DNA of 13,062 nt from Terana coerulea (GCA_024811115.1 JAKOGH010000276.1:1-13062), one strand, 5' to 3'; shown: positions 1 to 9,414, counted from the stretch's first letter. The notes: generated by a model not told the origin, from the sequence alone. A program made the numbers and translations.

Positions 1-497
1 CTGCGTACGAGTCCACCAGTTCCAACAGCGTGATTCGTGGCTTCAGGAACAGTGTACCACTCGAGTGGAGGACAGCGTTGGCATGGCTGGTATCAGGCTA
101 CGGGTAGGGTCCTGGTGCGGCAGGTACGAGCTGAGGGCGCCGGGCGACAGGCTGCGATGTGACTGGCCATTTCACGAAACGCCATCTTTGTATGCGAGCT
201 GAGGGAAGAGCCGCGAGAGAACAAGTACTCTAGCGGTAGGGCAAGGAAGGCGTTCAGGGCGACGCAAAAGAGCCACACGACGGGCAGCCGTAGTTCTTGG
301 GAGGAACTAAATGAACAGTCAGCACTTGGTAACAATACCGTTGGGGGCCAGGCATACCTCTACAGCCGCGTCGGCCACGCTGCCAGACGTGGGTTCCTCG
401 ACCTATCTGGCCTTCGACCGGTCGCTTCTTGCTCGGCCGAGGGGTGGGGAGACTTGGCCGCCCACGTAGTCTTCGAGCCGGACAGCGACCGCGCAAC
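1..497 (-). repeat. Diverged direct repeat copy A, possible gene remnant with a conserved intron
   Basis: This block matches 12511-13062 in the same orientation, by eye about two thirds identical with small gaps. Shared landmarks include CAGTGTACC/CAGTGTGCC, GGCGCCGGGCGACAGGCTG/GGCGCCGAGCGACAGGCTG, GGTTCCTCGACCT and GTAGTCTTCGAGC/GTAGTCTTTGAGC. On the minus strand 357-307 looks like a complete 51-nt intron (GTATGC, CTGAC, TTTAG), and copy B has its counterpart at 12919-12868. Near the left edge the minus strand reads GTLFLKPRITLLELVDSYA, against GTLVPTPRVTLSELEATHT in copy B. In the flanking frames A has stop codons, so it is not an intact gene. It is cut by the window edge. It could be a decayed paralogue or a dispersed repeat; I cannot name the product. 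Confidence 0.6.
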
Positions 498-2671
498 GAT
501 AGACAGCGCAGCTCATGCACGCACGCGTCGCTGCCTGCCTGTCTCACGTGTCCACGTCGGATTTTCTGCCGAAAGGACAAACGGGACTTGACACTGACGC
601 GGCATCCCTTCACGGGATGATGCAAAAACGTTCAAGTGGCTGCGTATTGTGCGGTCAGTGGCGGACCGTGTCCTATAAAAAAGACACGCACCTGTGCGGC
701 TACTAATACATGCTTCGATTGCTCCTGCAGTTTTTCCGCTCCTATCTTTCCGAGAGGTGGACTTGCACATGTCCGTCGTTTTCACAGCCATGACCGTGCC
801 TGCAGCTACTCGTCGACATCGACCGTGGCGATCAGAGCCTCGCAGTCGGCGACCCAAGGGCGTACTATGGTTCTTCGGAGCATGCACGGAGTAAGCGAGG
901 GGATCTAAGACGCATAACGCTTCTATGAGCAATATATACAGTGAACACAGCAAAAGCGGGCAAACCTATGCAGCCACTTGCAATTCCGTTTCCGTCCACG
1001 CACTGCATATCTTGTGAGCTATGGGCCCCGCGTGCGGCCAGCTTATTGAGCGAAGGACTGAGGGTCCAGAGATCGGCATACAGAGGGCAGTCGACAACTT
1101 GCGCGCCGAGGAAAGCAAAACAACTCTACCCAGGCAATACTACACTGCTCTGCGAACGAACGATCTTAACGACGCACATCAACAATTCCAGGATGCCTGT
1201 GCCCTTCAAGCACGTCAGCATGTAGTAGATCGTGCAGAAAACAGCACGTACCAGCAATGTCAATGCCGAGCTTTGACGAATTCTTCCGGATCATGCAAGC
1301 TGGCACGCCAGGGTTTGATGAATGTGATCGTGATATAATAGCCTTTGGCGTCCGAAAAGCGGCTTCCAGAAAGCGGGATGCTAGTAGAATATCCAGGTCC
1401 GGGTGTATTCAAAACATGTAGATGCAAAGAGACGCACTGGAACCGTCGGCTGTGAGACTTCGACCGATGAGGATGTAGAGAGATTTTTGGCAGTCGAAGG
1501 GCGCAGAATATTGTTGTATAGCAAGGAATGTTGCCGCGTTTCGTGGCGGATGTTCGCCGGTTTGTAAGCGTGGTGCTGGCCGTCGACGCCACATTTGAGG
1601 TTCTATAACTATAACATCTATCACACTTCAGCATGTTTCGTGCGACATTTTACGGCGGCGCACGTACCTCTTTGACCACTTCTCCTCTCTTCCATCCCTA
1701 AAGTCCTCGTCAAGGACTGTGGTGGCTACAGCGCTCAAGGAGGTGTCGTGCGCAGAGAAAAGTAGTGGGCAGGTGAAAGGGAGGGTCGAGACAGCCAAGA
1801 TGGGCAAGCAAGACGTTAACGGGTCCAGCCAACTCGGGCACGACGTGTGAGGGCACTTTGAGAGCCGTCTCGAGGGCCTGCGCACATTTTGGTTGTTATC
1901 GACACCGTGGGTCTTCAACGCTTCAAGCTTCACCACTGGAGAAACGTACTGCAAAAGGCAGTCGGGCACGGGGCCGAGAGAGGGCGGTGGGTACTTGGGT
2001 CACGACGCGTTTCGGCATTTGTGTACAAGGTGGGCTGTGGAAGCACTTGGTTTCGAGTACTGAGCGCTGAAGCTTGATGGTTCCACAGAGAGTGTGAGCG
2101 ACCCCAGAGCCCGAGAAAGCGTATCGAAAGCGTATGCAGATATCGAGCAGTGGCAAGCATTTGAGGGAGGCAACGGGCAGAAGTAGCATTTGGTAGGTAT
2201 CTGAATTGCCGTACGGAGAGGTCGAAGGTTTTTGTCGGTCGTTCCATGTATGTGTTCCACATCATCATGCTGTCGGAGAAAACATGACGATGCTGGGTGC
2301 CTCCACGCGGTATCTCTACTTTGAAGTTGGTGAGTGCTCCAGGTATACAAGCCGTGCACGTACCTATGCAACAGGAGGCTCCACCGCCAGCTTCACCATA
2401 CCAACCCGCCTGCCGCTCCCTGGACTTCTACCCCAGTCCGCCCATTATCGAGATAGCCGTTGGCCGGAAATGCTGGTCGTACGAGTGGCGAGAATCCCGG
2501 CCGTCTACGGATGCTACTGGTGTCCTCGGACCCCGTGGGGTGTCCTGATGAGCGAGGTAAATGTCGCGTTATACCAGGCATGGTGCAACGCGTACGTCTG
2601 TGATGTTGTCGTTTCGGCGGTCCATGTACAGTATTGGCAAAGCCTGAGTACCTGGGGCAGATGGAGACTGT

Positions 2672-2704
2672 GGGCGGTGGGCGGTGGCGAGTGGGGCGGG
2701 GAGC
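2672..2704 (+). other. G-rich tract
   Basis: GGGCGGTGGGCGGTGGCGAG is followed by GGGGCGGGG. Four runs of three or more G could in principle form a G-quadruplex, though one loop would be long (about 11 nt). No gene context explains it. Confidence 0.4.
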
Positions 2705-2920
2705 AGGAAGAGCTGTGTAAGCTTTTGCCGAGGGAGCCAGTCAAGAGAGCGAGCCTGATTCAGCGCAACAGGTCGCTTGTATGCGGTCAGTGGGAGCCGC
2801 CATCGGAGCGTGAGTGCTTGACGAGAGGCATAGGCGGTGAAAAGGAGCGCATACACCCAGATGTCGCGCATCAGGGCAGTCAAGAACAAGGTGGGGGAAA
2901 TGGCGCGTAAGAGAGGACCC

Positions 2921-2968
2921 TGAAGGCCTGAGGCCTGAAGCTTGATGCTTGATGCTTGAGGCCTGTGG
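2921..2968. repeat. Short imperfect tandem/palindromic repeat (AGGCCTGA and CTTGATG units)
   Basis: The stretch contains AGGCCTG units (three copies) and CTTGATG, CTTGATG, CTTGAGG in tandem. It is a small low-complexity repeat in otherwise unassigned sequence; no function is indicated. Confidence 0.6.
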
Positions 2969-4059
2969 GCCGCGTGGGGAGAGGTTTGTTGGAGGACTTG
3001 GGCTTGAGCGTACAGGGAGACGCGTCAGTCCACGCGCCAACTCTCATCGGCATACCCCGATGTGCATGACCATGATCGCTCCGTCGCGGATCACGGTGCC
3101 ATGTGCTCCACTCCGACGCCTTCCCCACAACGTCGCGCTTGCTCCTCGCCGTCATCCAGCCTCTCACCTTGCTCCTCCGTCTAGCTGTCGCCACACCCCA
3201 GCATTTACTCTGCACCAAGCACGTCCTCATCAATATTCCACTACATCCAGAAATCCTGGCAGGCTCGCGCATTCGCCGACGTGCTTTCGCCACTGGCTCG
3301 CACACCACCTGGCCTCGGCTCGCGTTCCGGACGACGGTCCCTGTCACACAGGAATACTTGCCTGGGACATGCAGGCATGGGCCCCGGAATTGGTCCTGGC
3401 TTTTGAGCCTCCGCCTGAAAGGAGGGGTATATTAAGGTAAGTATTAACCTCACGACTGCAGTTCCTTCATAACCGTCGGTCAGAACATCATCGTGCAAGC
3501 ACCTCAAACTACGGCTCAGAACGTCGGCATGGCCTTGCATTTACTCTGTGGCTGTACGTATGTCAAACTAGCTGCACGATGAAGGCTTTACTGTGCGGTA
3601 CGTTCAGTGCTGACGCTGCCTTGGCTACTATAACGCACGTCCCAGACCACAGTAGTGGCCATCGTGATTCGTATGGACTCCTCCACCGCGTGCGGCATCC
3701 ACGAATATTACGAGATGAAGTACCTGTTACTCTGGAAGACCATGTAGGATCGATTCATCAGCAGCCTCCTTACCCGTCGGTTTGAGCACCTGCATGTGCG
3801 AAAGTGCAAGCTTGACCTGTCCGTACCAGACTGGCGGGAAGTTCTCCCGCCGACTACCCACCAAGGTTGATGGTGGGGAGAAGGACGTCAAAGTCATTAA
3901 TGACTGAGTGCGTGATCCCTTGACTAAAGCAAACTGCCTGCACTGACGGCTATTCAAGGTCTCGGTCTCGTTCTCAACACAAAACTAAGTTTGCAAAACG
4001 AAGGGGCATGAAGCGTGCTCGCAGCGCCGGCCGCGTGGTGCCTCCCTTTGTGCTTCTGA

Positions 4060-4583
4060 GGAGGACGTTGTCAAGCAACTCGGCCTCTTGACGGGCGCGT
4101 ATACCATAGAGTGGATCGAGAAGATTTCGAGGTAAGCTGCGCATTTTCCTTGACTGTTCCACTTCTCATACGCTTGGGTAGTTGCTGTGCTAGGCTGACA
4201 AGAGGATTCTGCACGAGGTGGGCCCGTGCCCAAGAGGACCGATCACGGCCGTCACGAGCGGTGAACACGTCGCTATCGCCGTGGATAGGCGGTATCCACA
4301 ACGCACCTCAACATCGGCGCGATTATGGAGAGGCAGTGGGGAGGATGTGAGCCTGGACGAGAGCGAGCCCGACTTTCGCGGTGGAGCGATGTGCTCGATG
4401 TGTACCGTGCTCTCGTCGGGGACCTATGAAGTGAGTCCACGTCTTGTATTTGTATGATAGGTTATTCTGATAAGCCTTTCGCAGAATAGCGTAGGATCCG
4501 TTACACTGCGAGATAGACAGTCCTCCAGGATCAAGTCGACCGCGGGCCTTACGGCACGAATTGCCCCGGATAAATGCCCTTGA
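4060..4583 (+). CDS. Possible 3' part of a spliced gene, unknown product
   Basis: A single frame can be spliced here: an exon ending YHRVDREDFE at 4131, an intron 4132-4193 (GTAAGC donor, TTGACTG branch, CTAG acceptor), an exon 4194-4430 starting ADKRILHEVGPCPRGPITAV and ending CSMCTVLSSGTYE, an intron 4431-4484 (GTGAGT donor, CTGATAAG, TTCGCAG), and a last exon 4485-4583 starting NSVGSVTLRDRQSS and ending in TGA. An AATAAA follows 41 bases after the stop. The phases agree across both introns, which is the main support. No start codon is visible: a stop at 4057-4059 closes the frame upstream, so any 5' exons would need a further splice that I could not find. I recognise no domain. It could be a real small gene, a remnant, or chance. 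Confidence 0.25.
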
Positions 4584-4624
4584 GTCATGCCGCAGGCCGT
4601 TGTCACTCGCGTACTATCTTTCAC

Positions 4625-4630
4625 AATAAA
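4625..4630 (+). terminator. Candidate polyadenylation signal AATAAA
   Basis: Canonical AATAAA on the plus strand, shortly after the stop of the tentative spliced frame at 4060-4583. Fungal polyadenylation signals are loose and AATAAA occurs by chance, so this is only weak support. Confidence 0.2.
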
Positions 4631-5173
4631 GTCATTTATCATCGGACATAGACGTGATCCGAAGCAGGGACCGCACGTTGAACTGTATGTGTTGGAACTA
4701 CAAATTCGCTATTTTGTCAACCTTTGTGGCGTTGATGCCGCTTCCATGACAGGTTTTCGTGCTCTGTTTGGTCGCGCTAGGTCGACCGTCGGCACGTATG
4801 CTTCTCGCAATGCCTGCTACTGATACGTCTGTGTACCGTAAAATGGTAGCAAAATGTACGGATTGCGCAAACAGAAATGATACATTCTCATACTCACACA
4901 TCGGAGGACGAGTAACGACTAACATACAGTATTTGTGTAGACTAAAAATTGTCAGATGAAACGCCCAGAACATGAAGCCCTCGAGAATGCGACCGAAGGA
5001 AGAACTACTGAAAGGGTGTTGCGATATGTCAAGGATAATAGTCAATCGCAACGTTATATCGGTTCGGGAAGATATGTGAAGTCTGGCAGCGCGCTCGGAA
5101 TGAGTCGATGGAGTGCAAGGGCAAGAAATGGAGAGCGACGGACAATGGAAATCCCAAAGACGGAGGGAACCTG
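4631..5173. other. Intergenic sequence 3' of the NLR gene
   Basis: Comparatively AT-rich sequence between the tentative plus-strand gene end and the NLR stop codon. A 169-codon minus-strand frame (5207-4698) overlaps the last NLR exon out of frame, is rich in Ser and lacks any recognisable motif, so I treat it as chance. No clear AATAAA was seen on the minus strand just after the NLR stop. Confidence 0.5.
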
Positions 5174-5523
5174 CTACGCGCTTTGCACGGGCTCGTCGGA
5201 CCAGCACTGCGCCCAGTCCGTGCCGTGGACAAAGTGGCTAAGGTCGAGGTCCACGTTGAGCTGCTGGTCCAAGCGTCCCCCAATTATCTGCTTAAGTTTT
5301 GGCCTGAAGTTAGCAAGCCGCTGGCGGTAGGAGTCCGGAGCCCAGAACAAATGCTCTTTCTTGGGTCCCAAGCACCACCCGTCTTCATCCCAGCTTACTC
5401 CAGCATTGAGACTGTTGCAGTTGGTCGTCGCCTCGGGTAACGGTAGCGAGACACCGTCAAGCGTTAAGCCATGAGCTGTATTCCGAGAGAATAGGATTGA
5501 TGGACTCTCTGAACTTATAGTCC
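5174..5523 (-). other. Last exon: conserved C-terminal tail of the NACHT-WD protein
   Basis: The final exon follows an intron at 5524-5586 (GTAAGT donor, CAG acceptor) that joins VSEGNQLEG to TISSESPSILFS in frame. It is open for 115 codons to a TAG at 5174-5176. The tail reads WDEDGWCLGPKKEHLFWAPD, then a stretch ending IIGGRLDQQLNVDLDLSHFV, then HGTDWAQCW. The pattern W...GW..G...E.LFW.P...R.........GR.....DLS.FVHGT.W..C is, as I recall it, the usual ending of agaricomycete NACHT-WD40 proteins, so the gene ends here naturally and is not truncated at the 3' side. This exon shows no frame break. Confidence 0.85.
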
Positions 5524-6090
5524 CTGGAGGCGTAGCAGTGGGCCATGAGAAACATTAAGCAAAACATCGCAATTTGCCAGACTTACCTTCTAGCTGGTTA
5601 CCTTCTGATACATCCCAAAGTTGCACCATGCCCCCTCCGATGAGTACTGCAATAGTATCACCATTTGTGGAGAACGCAAGCAATGTTGTCCACCCATTAA
5701 CACACAGCAGTCGCACTTGCTGCCGTGTCTTGACATTCCAAACTTGCACCGTCCTGTCGTCAGACCCAGAGGCCAGGTACTTGCCATCCGGAGAGAACAC
5801 GACTGATCTGATCCCATAGTCATGGCCTAGTAGCGGTTCCCCGAGACTTTTCCCAGTTGTGCAGTCCCAAATACAGATGGTCCCATTGTAGGAGCCAGAG
5901 GACAGACATAGGCTGTCTGGTGAAAACGAGATCGAGGGACCCAGTAACTGTGCCCTTTGACCTCCCACAAGACCTCACCAGTTGACGAGACCAGAAGGCG
6001 CACCTTTCCACTCTTGCTTCCCAGCGCCAGGCGTGAGCAGTCTGGTGAAAACCGAGCGCAAAGCATCTCGCTGCCATCTCCCAGGCTGCA

Positions 6091-6098
6091 CCGGACAG
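6091..6098. repeat. Left target-site duplication CCGGACAG
   Basis: Eight bases immediately left of the MITE, identical to those on its right side. They are the NLR gene's own codons (GTC CGG on the minus strand) and mark the insertion point. Confidence 0.92.
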
Positions 6099-6457
6099 TA
6101 GTGATTGGCAAGGGTAAACCCTCCATGCTCAGAGGGCAACCCTTACCTTACCCTCCAATACCCTTACCCTCATGAAGGGTAAGGGTTGAGGGCTACCTTT
6201 CAAACCCTTGCCAAAATAGGCTGAAAATGGTGCTTTAAGTGCCTTTCCCCACTTACTTATAATGTCAGTCTTCTATTTGAGTGGCTTGCATTGGTATAGA
6301 AAGCACTTACAACACTTGCAGCCCTCTCTAGCAATATGCATAGTGCTTAAATAAAAACCCCTGCCAGACAAGGGTAAACTTTCCTCAACCCTTACCCTTA
6401 CCCTCCGTACCCTTACCCTTAACCCTCAGAGGGTTTGCAAACCCCTGCCTATCACTA
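6099..6457. mobile_element. Non-autonomous hAT-type MITE inserted in the WD40 exon
   Basis: The 359-bp element begins TAGTGATTGGCAAGGGT and ends ACCCCTGCCTATCACTA. Reading the right end in reverse complement gives TAGTGATAGGCAGGGGT, so the TIRs match at 15 of 17 bases, and AAACCCTC follows on both sides after a 4-base gap. It is flanked by perfect 8-bp direct repeats, CCGGACAG. An 8-bp TSD with YAGNG-type termini (TAGTG) is the signature of the hAT superfamily. The interior has no coding potential. The motif AAACCCYTGCC of the right TIR recurs internally at 6202-6212 and 6355-6365 besides 6439-6449, which suggests multiple transposase-binding sites. Subterminal arrays of CCCTTA/TAAGGG occur on both sides. 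Removing the element plus one TSD joins WSLGDGWAAVR to CSLGDGSEMLCARFSPD in one frame. Confidence 0.92.
6160..6186. repeat. Hairpin inside the MITE
   Basis: ACCCTTACCCT, a 5-base spacer CATGA, and AGGGTAAGGGT form a perfect 11-bp stem. It belongs to the left subterminal CCCTTA array of the MITE; the right array lies near 6383-6424. Such subterminal repeats are typical transposase-binding regions in hAT elements (family knowledge). Confidence 0.8.
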
Positions 6458-6465
6458 CCGGACAG
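6458..6465. repeat. Right target-site duplication CCGGACAG
   Basis: Eight bases immediately right of the MITE, a perfect match to 6091-6098. The absence of mismatches suggests a fairly recent insertion. Confidence 0.92.
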
Positions 6466-7997
6466 CAGCCCAGCCATCACCAAGGGACCACTTCTGGAGT
6501 TCTCCTGCTGAGGCCGACCATGCATGCCGGCCATCTGCTGAAAGCGCCACAGCCATAACGGCATCAGGATGTGCCGAAGGACAGTCCTGCCAGAGAGTGA
6601 GGGACGCCGTCGCCAGAATCGTATGCCGCCGCCCCCAGAGCCCGAAATGATTGTCGACTCACCAGCAGAGACGGCGAGATGCCTAACTCCACGTGGGGAC
6701 CTCCTGCGAGCTGCAGACCACTGTTGCGCTCTCTGTCTGCCAGATGCACAGCTGGCCGCTGGCCAATCCAGTGAGCAACTGTGTTGTTCCATTCATAAAA
6801 GTAAAGGCAGTGATTTGTGTGTTTGTGGCGCCTGCTGACTGAGGTACACTGTCGAAATCCTCCAGCGCCCGTACTGTTTTGTCATCCGAGCTGGAGATGA
6901 GGTGCTCGCCATCTGCAGTAAAGACAACTGAGAGGACCCGGTCAGGGTGCCCGGAGAATAGTCTGCATGCTCCAGTGCGCAGATCCCAGACTCGGACTGT
7001 GGTGTCCTCTGATCCAGATGCAAGGCTGCGACCGTCAGGTGAAAACGATGCACCATATGTCTCCATTGTGTCCTGCGAGTGGAAGCCGGATTGCGTCGTA
7101 CGTGGATGTGCTCCAAAGACGCACAGTGCAGTCATCATAGCCAGCAGCAACGCCAAGAACTGTCGGGCGCAAATGCGACGCAGTTCGCATTCGGGATGTC
7201 TCGCAGCTCCTGAGAACCCGGCCGTCTTCTGTTGCTCGTATGCACAGCCCTAGGTCAGATGCAGTTGCTGCCGCTTGCCCATCTGGGGAAAATGTGACCG
7301 CCCGCACCCGTTCTTGGCTGTCCCGATCATACGTCGATACGGAGGGTTTTACCCGATGACACCTCCCACATCCGGGTTGTCCCATCCCAGGAGCCTGACA
7401 CTAGTCGGGAGCTGTCTGGCGAAGCACACGGACCAAATGTGGTCTGTGTGCCCAAGAAGAGGTGCAAGCGCGCTATGCCCTGTATTTGTGTCCCATATGC
7501 GGATGGTATTGTCAAACGAGGCTGTTGCAACACGGCTCCCATCAGGGGGAGTACAGCGATAGCACAAATACTACGACTGTGTGCTTCCTGTGAGGTGAGG
7601 AGCCGCCAGCCACTGGCAATGTCCCTGATAGCGAGACGATGATCGTCGGTAGCGGTCGCAACATGCTTGCCATCTGGAGAAACGGCAGAAGTGCTGTCTT
7701 TGTTTGTGAAGGAGATGACATCATGAGATGCAGGAGGCGACGGATCACTGAAAGCGGAGCCTGCGTGGGATGTGGGGCGCGAATCGGCCGGAATAGAGGG
7801 CTGGTCGGGAGGAAGAGCCGGGATGACGGACAGATACAGATGGCACGCCGACTTCGCAATCGCATCCAGCCTGAGATCGGCACTGAGAAAGCTCTAGTGT
7901 CGCCACACTTGGAGCCAACACATTCGAGCCTGGTCCCTTGAATTGATAGATACAAATAAATGTTAGATGCGGTCGAAGTTGAGATGTGATCACGTAC

Positions 7998-8859
7998 CAT
8001 GTCAAAGTCTGCAATCTGTTGGAGGGTATCAAGCGCAATATCACCTAGTATCCCCAGTAGACTGAGCGCTTGAGCCAAAAGAGAAGCTTCTCCAAAAGAA
8101 ACTTCTGTGTCATATCGTGGAGCCTCAAATCTGGGTTCTGATAGGAGGCGGCCTTCACAAGATGGCTGTACAGAAATTCGCATGCGTACTGGAGCGGTTG
8201 GGGTATGTGTTGGGCGACGCGGTCCGGAAGGTCAGCAATGGCATGATTCCGCTTGTGCGACGACCCGAGCTGACAGATGTTGAACTTGAGCTCCGAGCAC
8301 ATGATTCCCACTGAAGCAAAAGCCAGCTTGAAATGCCACTCAGGCTGGACGTCCACGAAGAACGCGCCTCCCGACCTGCGTCTGTTAGGAAGTCAGCGGA
8401 AGGAGATATGTAAGGGCTGCACAGGCTCCTTGGACGAGCCGACTCCACTCAGTAGCGACCCAAGCTGCTCGAGCGTGTGTTGAATGGTGCAGAGATCATC
8501 CCGTCCCGCGTATGCCTTCTCCAGCGTGACTAGTGCCGCCAATGGCAGAGGCTCCTGTAGTGCAAAGAGAATCGACATGTCAGACTTGAAGCGGTCGATC
8601 CGAGCCTGGTCCTCGCCGTCCCGTAGTAGCAGGAGCTGCGTCAGGACCTCCGTGTACAGCGAGTCTAGAAGCGATGCTCTCTGCTTCCCTTCGCCATTCG
8701 ACACAAGCCGCTCATATTGTTCTCGGGAGTGAGCGAGAACCTTCCAATCCCGCAAATGGCGTTGCATGCGAGGAACGCCCATTGGAATAGGTCTTGGCAG
8801 GTTTCCGCCAGCGTGAGACAGCAGCCCTCGTCGATGCCTCGAAGCGGCCGCCGCGACGC
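7998..8859 (-). other. Post-NACHT helical/winged-helix-like region
   Basis: This part of exon 10 links NACHT to the WD40 repeats. Readable pieces in order are AETCQDLFQWAFLACNAICG, RASLLDSLYTEVLTQLL, ILFALQEPLPLAALVTLEKA, LHISFR followed by DFLTDAG, AFFVDVQPEWHFKLAFASVG, QYACEFLYSHLVKA, and LSLLGILGDIALDTLQQIAD. The segments LFQWA, LLDSLYTEVL, PLPLAAL and PLHISFRDFLTD match what this family carries after NACHT (a winged-helix-like module and helices). Keeping to this homology requires frame changes near 8814, 8726, 8395, 8377 and 8070, several of them beside short homopolymers. The exon ends in DFDM at 7998, followed by an intron at 7937-7997 with a CTAAC branch site and an AAG acceptor. Confidence 0.8.
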
Positions 8860-9414
8860 TCACGGAGAAGTCGTTGCTGGATGTAAATCTTGATGTCGTC
8901 CGTTGCTGAACCTGCCGACACCTCGTCCATGTGCTTCGTTACAAAGCCCTCGCAGCCTACAAGATCCAGTATATCGCGCTCCGGTCTCGAGGTAATAAAG
9001 AGGCGAATATTAGATGGAAGTTCGTTCCAGCGTTCGGACAAAAGTGTGATGAGTTTCGTGCGAGCCTGCGTCGGTACATTCGTCCAAGGCGTCAACCACA
9101 ATAACCAGAGGTCCGAGCATCTTCAGATCGCGCGAGCGCTTGAGAAGGAGGTTATCAAACTGCTCTTTGAGGTCTACTGACGTCTGCTTTGAAGGGCTCT
9201 TGCCAACCTCCTTCCACAATGCCTGAAGCACTACATCATCACAGGAGGCGATATCCTGAGCAATGGTAGGTAACAGTTCTTCAGGACGGAAGGCACGACT
9301 CCGATTGAACCCGAAGGACGAGCCGAGGCGTTTCAAAGAAAGAAACCGCTGGGCAATGGAGTGAGCGATCGCGGATTTGCCGGTGCCGGCGGGACCAAGG
9401 AGGAGAACGACACG
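8860..9414 (-). other. NACHT NTPase domain
   Basis: The nucleotide-binding domain begins at RVVLLLGPAGTGKSAIAHSI (Walker A, GxxGxGKS) and continues with a NACHT-typical stretch including FRPEELLPTIAQDIAS. Walker B is LVIVVDALDEC, with the DALDEC form usual in fungal NACHT proteins, and the sensor segment is NIRLFITSRPERDIL. All catalytic motifs can be seen, but Walker B is in one frame and the sensor motif in another; the change falls at 9060/9061, where two bases seem to be missing (or one is extra). The family binds ATP or dATP and oligomerises when a ligand engages the C-terminal repeats. A conserved cysteine closes Walker B. The NACHT assignment is very secure. Confidence 0.93.

Larger units (their letters stand above)
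498..4059. other. Stretch without an assignable gene
   Basis: No frame longer than about 230 codons and none with a recognisable domain. The longest, 2206-2910 on the plus strand, has an unusual Trp- and Gly-rich composition and no family signature. Short hydrophobic stretches can be read on the minus strand (for example TLFLTALMRDIWVYALLFTA near 2890-2830, and AVFCTIYYMLTCLKG near 1250-1200) and may be remains of a membrane protein gene, but flanking frames do not connect them. Apart from the repeat at 2921 and the G-rich tract at 2672 I see nothing definite; it reads like decayed or intergenic sequence. Confidence 0.5.
5587..7720 (-). other. Fourteen diverged WD40 repeats, probably two seven-bladed propellers
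   Basis: I count fourteen blades by the pattern FSPDG...SGS.D..VRIWD...G. Examples in order: AVSPDGKHVATATDDHRLAI, DGSRVATASFDNTIRIWD, SPDSSRLVSGSWDGTTRMWE, TFSPDGQAAATASD, GYDDCTVRLW, SFSPDGRSLASGSEDTTVRV, FTADGEHLISSSDDKTVR, LLTGLASGQLCIWQ, IISGSGGGGIRFW, ALSADGRHAWSASAGELQKW, ARFSPDCSRLALGSKSGKVR, FSPDSLCLSSGSYNGTICIW, FSPDGKYLASGSDDRTVQVW and TIAVLIGGGMVQLWDV. This is the ligand-sensing end of the protein. The repeats are clearly different from each other, unlike the near-identical blades of fast-evolving HNWD-type incompatibility genes. Frame changes fall near 7889, 7548, 7420, 7340, 7210, 7152, 7058, 6688, 6569 and 5937. The MITE sits between blades 10 and 11. Confidence 0.88.

Noticed and set aside
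2206..2910. 234-codon plus-strand open frame
   Set aside because: Longest frame in the left part, but composition is odd (Trp, Cys and Gly scattered), it has no domain or family signature, no clear introns, and overlaps G-rich repeat sequence; likely chance.
4698..5207. 169-codon minus-strand open frame
   Set aside because: It overlaps the last NLR exon out of frame, and the part beyond the NLR stop has no motif. The NLR frame at 5174-5523 is clearly the coding one.
6120..6430. Telomere-like repeats (CCCTTACCCTTACCC), suggesting an interstitial telomere
   Set aside because: The unit is TAAGGG/GGGTAA, not a rotation of TTAGGG, and the arrays lie inside a TIR-bounded element with a TSD, so they belong to the MITE.
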